DNA from: Leptospira biflexa
GTDB taxonomy: Bacteria; Spirochaetota; UBA4802; UB4802
Length of the DNA: 37,898 nt
Direction of reading: 5' to 3'
NCBI GenBank assembly: GCA_020721905.1
Contig: DYLU01000027.1
Location: forward strand, 1-37,898
The notes beneath the pieces are model-generated. The model worked only from the letters and a program-made list of their open reading frames with translations. It did no database searches and had not been told where the DNA came from. The position numbers were made by a program, and so were the translations under genes. Shown here in pieces: positions 33,413 to 37,898 of this stretch (positions are counted from its first letter, which is position 1; the number at the start of each line of letters is the position of its first letter).

Positions 33413-34333
33413 ATGAAAAAAATTGGCATTATTGTTAATTTAAATTCAAGGAAATATAAAATTCAAAAAAATAATCCTTATGGCGTATTTGAAAAAATTG
33501 GCGGTGATAATGTTATTGTGAAATACACACGCAGTATTGAAGAGATTGTTGATGTAGCAAAAGAATTTAAAAAAGAGAGTGTTGATTATATTGCTCCGTC
33601 AGGCGGTGATGGTACATTACACCATATCATAACTCAATTCAGCAAAGTATATAACAAAAATATCCCGCCACTACTCATATTGAAGGGCGGTACTATGAAT
33701 AATGTGGCAACAAGTATACAATTAAAGGGCGATGCATATGCCATATTGAAAAGAGCTGTTGATACTTTGAAAAGAGGCGGCCACTTATCAATTGTTACAA
33801 GAAATACAATGGATATCAATGGCAATTACTGCTTTTTATTTGGGAACGGTTTAACTGCTGATTTCCTTGATACATATTATAGTATTGGTAAAAATTATAC
33901 AAAACTAACTGCTTTAATAGTAAACAGTATCTATGCAGCTCTGGCTAATAAAAATATAAAGCTGTTTAGAGGGTTTGATGGAACGGTGTTGTGCGATTTG
34001 GTTGCATTACCGCAGAAACATTTTTTGAGTATACTTGCCGGTACGGTAGAAACCATTGGTATGGGATTTTATCCGCTTTTCAGAGCAAATGAAAAAGATG
34101 GCGCTTTCCATGTCATTGCATGTTCAATGAAGCCTGCAGAGTTAGCAAGAAATGTTATAAAGCTTAAAAAAGGCAAAAATATTAAGCATAGCAATTACTT
34201 TGAAAAAGCTATTTCAAAATTAGAAATTCATGCACAGGAGCCATTTATGTATACCATGGATGGGGATCTTTACCATTCAAATGGCACTCTCACTGTTTCA
34301 GCAGGCATTCCTGTACATCTTGTTGCAGTGTAA
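33413..34333 (+). CDS. Diacylglycerol kinase-family lipid kinase
   Basis: The 306-residue protein has the DAGK/YegS/NAD-kinase fold. Its ATP-binding signature PSGGDGTLHHI has GGDGT at 64-68, and the second glycine loop KGGTMNNVA is at 91-99. A C-terminal beta-rich substrate domain contains TVETIGMGFYPLFRA and YTMDGDLYH, where the acidic residue before GD is a typical catalytic or metal position. Members phosphorylate diacylglycerol, sphingoid bases or phosphatidylglycerol. The start at 33413 follows AGAGGA by about five bases; the in-frame ATG at 33326 would add 29 residues without family support. Only two bases separate its stop from that of the convergent aroF gene. Confidence 0.9.
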   Translation: MKKIGIIVNLNSRKYKIQKNNPYGVFEKIGGDNVIVKYTRSIEEIVDVAKEFKKESVDYIAPSGGDGTLHHIITQFSKVYNKNIPPLLILKGGTMNNVATSIQLKGDAYAILKRAVDTLKRGGHLSIVTRNTMDINGNYCFLFGNGLTADFLDTYYSIGKNYTKLTALIVNSIYAALANKNIKLFRGFDGTVLCDLVALPQKHFLSILAGTVETIGMGFYPLFRANEKDGAFHVIACSMKPAELARNVIKLKKGKNIKHSNYFEKAISKLEIHAQEPFMYTMDGDLYHSNGTLTVSAGIPVHLVAV

Positions 34334-34335
34334 CC

Positions 34336-35214
34336 TCATACAATTCCTTTTTGAAATACGTTCTTCAGTTTATTAATATCGTGCATGAGCAGTGCAAACT
34401 TATCGGGACGCAAAGACTGTTCGCCATCGCTCAGTGCTTTTTCAGGTTCTACATGGCATTCAATCATTAAGCCATCGGCACCTGCTGCTATTGCCGCCAG
34501 TGAAAGCGGATGGATAAGCTTCCAGTTCCCTGCAGCATGCGAAGGGTCCACAATGACCGGAAGATGCGTCTTTTGTTTTAAAACAGGCACGGCCGATATA
34601 TCAAGGGTGTTGCGTGTTTCGGTTTCAAAGGTGCGAATGCCGCGTTCACACAGTATAACATTTCCGTTGCCTTCTGATAGGATGTATTCGGCGGCCATTA
34701 AAAACTCTTTTATTGTTACCATCATTCCGCGCTTCAGGAGAACCGGTTTTTGCAGCCTACCCAATTTTTTCAGCAATGAAAAATTCTGACAATTGCGTGC
34801 ACCAACCTGTAATATATCTGCATATTCTGAAACTACGGGAATATCCTCACTGTCAAGCACTTCGGTGATTATTGGCATGTTGTAAAAATCACCTGCTTTA
34901 CGAAGCAACTTGAGTCCTTCAATACCCAAACCCTGAAATGAGTATGGTGATGTTCGTGGTTTAAATGCTCCCCCGCGTAAAATAGCTGCACCATACTGTT
35001 TTACAAATTCAGCGGTTGCCATGATCTGGGATTCGGATTCAATAGAGCACGGACCGGCTATAACTGTTGTTGAATGTGGTGCGATAGTTACATTATACGG
35101 TAATTGTATTATAGTAATTTGTTGATTGGTTTTACTGTAAAGTGGTACAGTGGGAGCAGATGCAAGTGGTAGTAAACAGGATTGTTCTGCTAAGTCTGCA
35201 TTGCATGTTGCCAT
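34336..35214 (-). CDS. aroF: 3-deoxy-7-phosphoheptulonate (DAHP) synthase, AroA-beta/KDPS-like type
   Basis: DAHP synthase joins phosphoenolpyruvate and erythrose 4-phosphate at the entrance of the shikimate pathway. The 292-residue product is of the short type I-beta class. [10 protein letters not shown] has the metal-binding cysteine C56, [16 protein letters not shown] is the substrate loop, VGARNCQNF and LLKRGM follow, and VDPSHAAGN plus [16 protein letters not shown] supply His, Glu and Asp ligands. About 45 residues precede the barrel; they look too short for a full feedback-regulatory domain. GGAGG lies before the ATG. Expression is probably controlled by the attenuator and phenylalanine-rich leader peptide just upstream rather than, or in addition to, allostery. 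Confidence 0.95.
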   Translation of the reverse strand: MATCNADLAEQSCLLPLASAPTVPLYSKTNQQITIIQLPYNVTIAPHSTTVIAGPCSIESESQIMATAEFVKQYGAAILRGGAFKPRTSPYSFQGLGIEGLKLLRKAGDFYNMPIITEVLDSEDIPVVSEYADILQVGARNCQNFSLLKKLGRLQKPVLLKRGMMVTIKEFLMAAEYILSEGNGNVILCERGIRTFETETRNTLDISAVPVLKQKTHLPVIVDPSHAAGNWKLIHPLSLAAIAAGADGLMIECHVEPEKALSDGEQSLRPDKFALLMHDINKLKNVFQKGIV

Positions 35215-35280
35215 AAAATCCTCCGTTCATTTGACTTTTGATTAAAGAGCCCGGAGGGTGGCGACCTTCTGCTACTCATG

Positions 35281-35317
35281 GAAATAACAAAGGCCGCCGG
35301 CTACCCGCCTGCGGCCC
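35281..35317 (-). terminator. Attenuator terminator in aroF leader
   Basis: On the minus strand GGGCCGC and GCGGCC (arms 35311-35317 and 35292-35297) form the outer stem. An inner GGC/GCC pair (35307-35309 with 35299-35301) encloses a five-base loop. TTTGTTATTT follows at 35291-35282. It lies between the leader peptide stop and aroF, about 65 bases before the aroF start, as expected for a transcription attenuator. Confidence 0.8.
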
Positions 35318-35334
35318 TTGCTACAATAACAGCA

Positions 35335-35409
35335 TCAGCAAAAGCTACAGACGAGCCCTGCTATAAAAATAATAAAACCAAAAATAGAAGCTTTTGCTGA
35401 TGATGTCAT
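35335..35409 (-). CDS. Phenylalanine-rich leader peptide of aroF
   Basis: A 24-codon frame (ATG at 35407-35409, TGA at 35335-35337) lies upstream of the aroF attenuator. It codes for a peptide starting MTSSAKAS and containing four phenylalanines, three of them in IFGFIIF and the last near the stop in CSFC. Inverted arms CATCAGCAAAAGCT and AGCTTTTGCTGATG flank the frame: one covers its beginning, the other its end. A ribosome stalled at Phe codons would block their pairing. This is the logic of pheA/pheST-type attenuation. The Shine-Dalgarno is weak, so translation needs to be demonstrated. Tyr and Trp codons are absent, pointing to Phe as the signal. Confidence 0.68.
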   Translation of the reverse strand: MTSSAKASIFGFIIFIAGLVCSFC

Positions 35410-35463
35410 TTAAATATGATTTCATATATGCCGTATAATATCTTCTAATTATAATCCTGCAAA

Positions 35464-35492
35464 CATACACCAGATAAACGTGATGGTGTCAA
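35464..35492 (-). promoter_or_regulatory. Candidate promoter of aroF leader transcript
   Basis: On the minus strand a perfect TTGACA (35487-35492) precedes a weak TGTATG (35464-35469) with a 17-base spacer. A long T/A tract immediately upstream could serve as an UP element. Transcription would begin near 35457, about 50 bases before the leader peptide ATG. Confidence 0.45.
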
Positions 35493-35661
35493 CAAAAAAA
35501 TAAAAAAAAATATCGTACAAAAAATTTTTTTCAACAGGGACATTATATGTCACACCTTGTGGTTTTAATTATAAGCGATAGTTACTGAAAGGCTACTGGT
35601 TGCTTATTATTACAAAGCGTAATTGTATCATTGCCGGTTTAAAAAAGGTAGCCATTCAGTA

Positions 35662-35667
35662 TATAAT
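35662..35667 (+). promoter_or_regulatory. Consensus -10 hexamer before lipoprotein gene
   Basis: TATAAT lies 25 bases before the lipoprotein ATG, between an A-rich stretch and the AAGGAGG ribosome binding site. The -35 region 17 bases upstream (about TTAAAA) is poor. I report it only as a likely core promoter element. Confidence 0.4.
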
Positions 35668-35692
35668 ATAACACGTCATAAGGAGGAAAAAC

Positions 35693-36343
35693 ATGAAACT
35701 AAAATCATTAGTAAGTATCGTTGTGTTGTTTGCAATAGGGTGTTCAAGTATGAATGTTAAAACTGAAGCTAAAAGTTACAAAGATCTTGAGGACAATCAA
35801 TCACAAATTAAAAAAGTTATCGTTTATGCAACAACAAAAAATCTTCAATATGGTGATTATATTGAGTCAAATATTGTTAAGTATATTCAAAAAAATTATG
35901 AATGTAATGCAGTCAAAAGTTTAGATATAATAAACCCGGCAAGAACGTATAGTGACGATGAACTAAAAAGTATTTTAATAAAGCATTCAATAGATGCACT
36001 ATTAATATTTGATGTGAAAGATGTAGGATATAACAATACACAATTTACAATGAATCAACCGTATCAAACATATGGGGATATATATAATAGGGGTGGAGGT
36101 ATGTATTCATACAATATGCAAACGTATGGAGGTCCGCAAACGTATAATTTTATCAAACCATATTTGTATGCAGTAGCGGAGCTTTATGATATAGTTAATA
36201 AAAGAAAGTTATGGATAGTACAATTGAATTCGTATGGCAATGCGTTTGCAGATATTGATGATACACTTAATGATGCCATAAAGACCACAGTAAAAAAATT
36301 GGAGGAGGATGGAATAATTAAACGCAAACAAAAGAAACAATAA
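35693..36343 (+). CDS. Predicted lipoprotein of unknown function
   Basis: This 216-residue protein has a lipoprotein signal peptide: basic MKLKS, a hydrophobic core and the lipobox FAIGC with lipidated Cys17. The mature part begins with a Lys/Ser-rich linker. It continues with IKKVIVYATTKNLQYGDYIE and then a helix/strand alternation including DALLIFDVKDVGYNN. A Gly/Tyr-rich loop (about 120-150) follows, then YLYAVAELYDIVNKRKLWIVQL. The alternation recalls small periplasmic lipoproteins such as DUF4136-like proteins, in which strands report an environment-dependent fold, but I cannot assign it firmly. AAGGAGG lies six to seven bases upstream of the ATG. It ends 60 bases before the restriction-modification gene. 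Confidence 0.82.
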   Translation: MKLKSLVSIVVLFAIGCSSMNVKTEAKSYKDLEDNQSQIKKVIVYATTKNLQYGDYIESNIVKYIQKNYECNAVKSLDIINPARTYSDDELKSILIKHSIDALLIFDVKDVGYNNTQFTMNQPYQTYGDIYNRGGGMYSYNMQTYGGPQTYNFIKPYLYAVAELYDIVNKRKLWIVQLNSYGNAFADIDDTLNDAIKTTVKKLEEDGIIKRKQKKQ

Positions 36344-36402
36344 ATGGTAGTAAGGAACAAACAAATAAAACGTTTAAACAGCAAATTGGTTATGCTGACT
36401 TT

Positions 36403-37898
36403 ATGTCACTTGATGCAATAATTGAAGCCTTTAGTGTAGATAAGGTAACAAAAGAATTTTACAAAGGGATTGTACAATTATATAATACGTTAATTAAAGA
36501 TGACAAGAATGGTATACAAAAATATCCTGATATGGACAAAAAAGATAAAGGAGAATTTGGTGTTCGTTTGCTTGGCAGATTGCTTTTTTGCTGGTTTTTA
36601 AAAAAGAAAAAAGATGGCAACAATACAGCAATTATTACTGACCAGCTATTGTCATCAAGAATAGTAGAACAAGACAATGATTTTCTTCATGAATTGCTGG
36701 AACCATTGTTTTTTCAGGTACTTAACACACCCATAGAAGAAAGAATAGATATATATAAACAGGAGCCATGGGGAAAAAATACCATTTTTGAATGGTGGAT
36801 TATTTGAACCGCACGAAAGTGATTTCTATAATCCTAATAGTTTTGGTATTTCACAAAATATTAATATATTACGTGTTAATAACAGATGGTTTAAAAACGT
36901 TTTTGAATTATTTGAACAATACAACTTCACCATTGATGAAAACTCAACTTTTGATGCTGAAATATCAATTGATCCTGAAATGTTGGGACGAATATTTGAA
37001 AACCTGCTGGCTGAAATAAACCCTGAAACCGGTGAAAGTGCAAAAAAACTAACAGGAAGTTATTATACCCACCGGGAAATAGTTGAATATATGGTCAATG
37101 AATCCTTACGGCAATATTTAAAAGAAAAAACTGGTTTAGATGAAGGGGTAATTGATACAGTATTACAGCAGGATGATGAAAATATTAAATTAAATGAAAA
37201 TCAGATAGATGCAATAATTGATGCACTGGATAAAATAAAAGTAATTGATCCAGCCTGTGGAAGCGGTGCATTCCCCATGGGTGTGTTGCATAAGATGGTT
37301 TCAATACTGGAAAAGGTTGACCCTAAATCAAATAAGTGGCTGGCAAAAAAGGTTAATCAAATTCACGAACCTAAAATCCAACAGGAGCTGGAACATAAAA
37401 TGAAAGAAGAAAATTGGGATTATATTCATAAACTGGGTATAATACAAAATTCTATATATGGGGTTGATATACAGCCAATAGCAACAGAAATATCAAAATT
37501 GCGCTTCTTTTTAACGCTTATAGTAGATGAAAACATTGATGATAACAAGCCAAACAGAGGCATAATACCATTACCAAATCTGGAATTTAAATTTATAACG
37601 GCAAATACCTTAATTGGATTAAAAATTGTAGATAATTTATCTGATAAAATTTATCTTATAGAAAAATTAAAGAATTTAAGAGAACAATATTTTAAATCAT
37701 GCGGATTAAATAAGAAAAAATTAGAAGAAGAGTTCAAAAAAACACAAAAAGAAATGTTAAAATATGCACTAGAATGGCAAGCCTACAATGAATATTCATT
37801 TGCACTTTCAGAATGGGAGCCATTTTCATTTAAAGCAAGTAAATGGTTTGACCCTGAGTGGATGTTTGGGGTTAAAAATGGCTTTGATATTGTAATTG
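36403..37898 (+). pseudogene. Eco57I/type IIG-like restriction-modification gene, frameshifted, 3' end outside window
   Basis: The gene starts MSLDAIIEAFSVDKVTKEFYKG and reads through helical blocks such as FGVRLLGRLLFCWFLKKKK. It runs into TGA at 36805-36807 in this frame. From about 36779 the +1 frame continues the same protein: IPFLNGGLFEPHESDFYNPN, then LTGSYYTHREIVEYMV, the SAM-binding motif VIDPACGSGAFPMG, and GVDIQPIATEISKLRFFLTL, staying open to the window end. The shift falls at GGGGAAAAAA (36770-36779); removing one A restores PWGKIPFLNGG. The catalytic NPPY lies beyond the window. The normal N-terminal nuclease region is not present before 36403 (upstream in-frame codons reach only to 36322 without an ATG). 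Causes could be mutation, phase variation or sequencing error. Confidence 0.85.

Noticed and set aside
35590-35658. GGCTAC/GTAGCC inverted pair upstream of the lipoprotein gene
   Set aside because: Six-base arms about 55 bases apart give no stable structure and recur by chance.
36770-36779. G4A6 as a programmed frameshift or phase-variation tract
   Set aside because: Phase-variable tracts are usually longer and there is no stimulatory structure evident; sequencing error or simple mutation is as likely, so I report only the frameshift itself.
36792-37019. 75-residue plus-strand frame with ATG
   Set aside because: It lies in a third frame across the restriction-modification gene; the frame with methyltransferase motifs is the coding one.

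Overview
The window is visibly AT-rich, with only modest intergenic space, and reads as a chromosomal segment of a flagellated diderm heterotroph. Evidence for a diderm is a BamA/TamA-like outer-membrane barrel and a lipoprotein. Evidence for flagella is fliS, a FliT/FlgN-like neighbour and a sigma-28-type promoter. The gene order nadD - LytR-like - rsfS and the overall repertoire would fit a member of the Spirochaetota, but nothing here proves the lineage. No tRNA, rRNA, CRISPR array or insertion sequence was seen.

Layout. (1) 1-4007, plus strand: the 3' part of nadA (quinolinate synthase), an unrecognised 364-residue protein directly behind it, then a pair of unrecognised proteins. (2) 4025-10123, minus strand: a long-chain acyl-CoA synthetase, a small membrane protein, a fliS/FliT-like pair behind a sigma-28-type promoter, purC and gatB. 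(3) About 10806-23873, plus strand: a very long co-directional run with short gaps and overlaps. It holds a HEAT-like membrane protein, nadD, a degenerate LytR-CpsA-Psr protein, rsfS, an H-box protein without ATP-binding motifs, an NtrC-type regulator, a Kelch propeller, a monofunctional peptidoglycan glycosyltransferase, a TusA-DUF3343 fusion, an APC permease, an outer-membrane barrel, a MoxR-type AAA+ ATPase, a DUF2201-type metallopeptidase/VWA protein, and a protein made of exact 28-residue repeats. (4) 24109-27126: a paraoxonase-family protein followed by a GH36 alpha-galactosidase. (5) 27335-32618: citrate synthase with a strong terminator, then a 27-bp palindrome and a redox cassette (CrtI-like FAD enzyme, FAD/2Fe-2S reductase, nitronate monooxygenase-family FMN enzyme). 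(6) 32717-35492: an SGNH-like protein, a lipid kinase, and aroF (DAHP synthase) with a phenylalanine-rich leader peptide and attenuator. (7) 35693-37898: a lipoprotein and a frameshifted Eco57I/type IIG restriction-modification gene that runs off the window.

How it fits together. nadA and nadD both serve NAD synthesis but lie about 10 kb apart. The nadD-rsfS core looks like a housekeeping block, followed by envelope and signalling genes that may be read from the same transcript. The most interesting candidates are the MoxR/DUF2201/28-residue-repeat trio, the TusA-DUF3343 fusion, the bacterial paraoxonase with its full set of metal and catalytic residues, the aroF attenuator, and the palindrome that overlaps the promoter and touches the ribosome binding site of the redox cassette.
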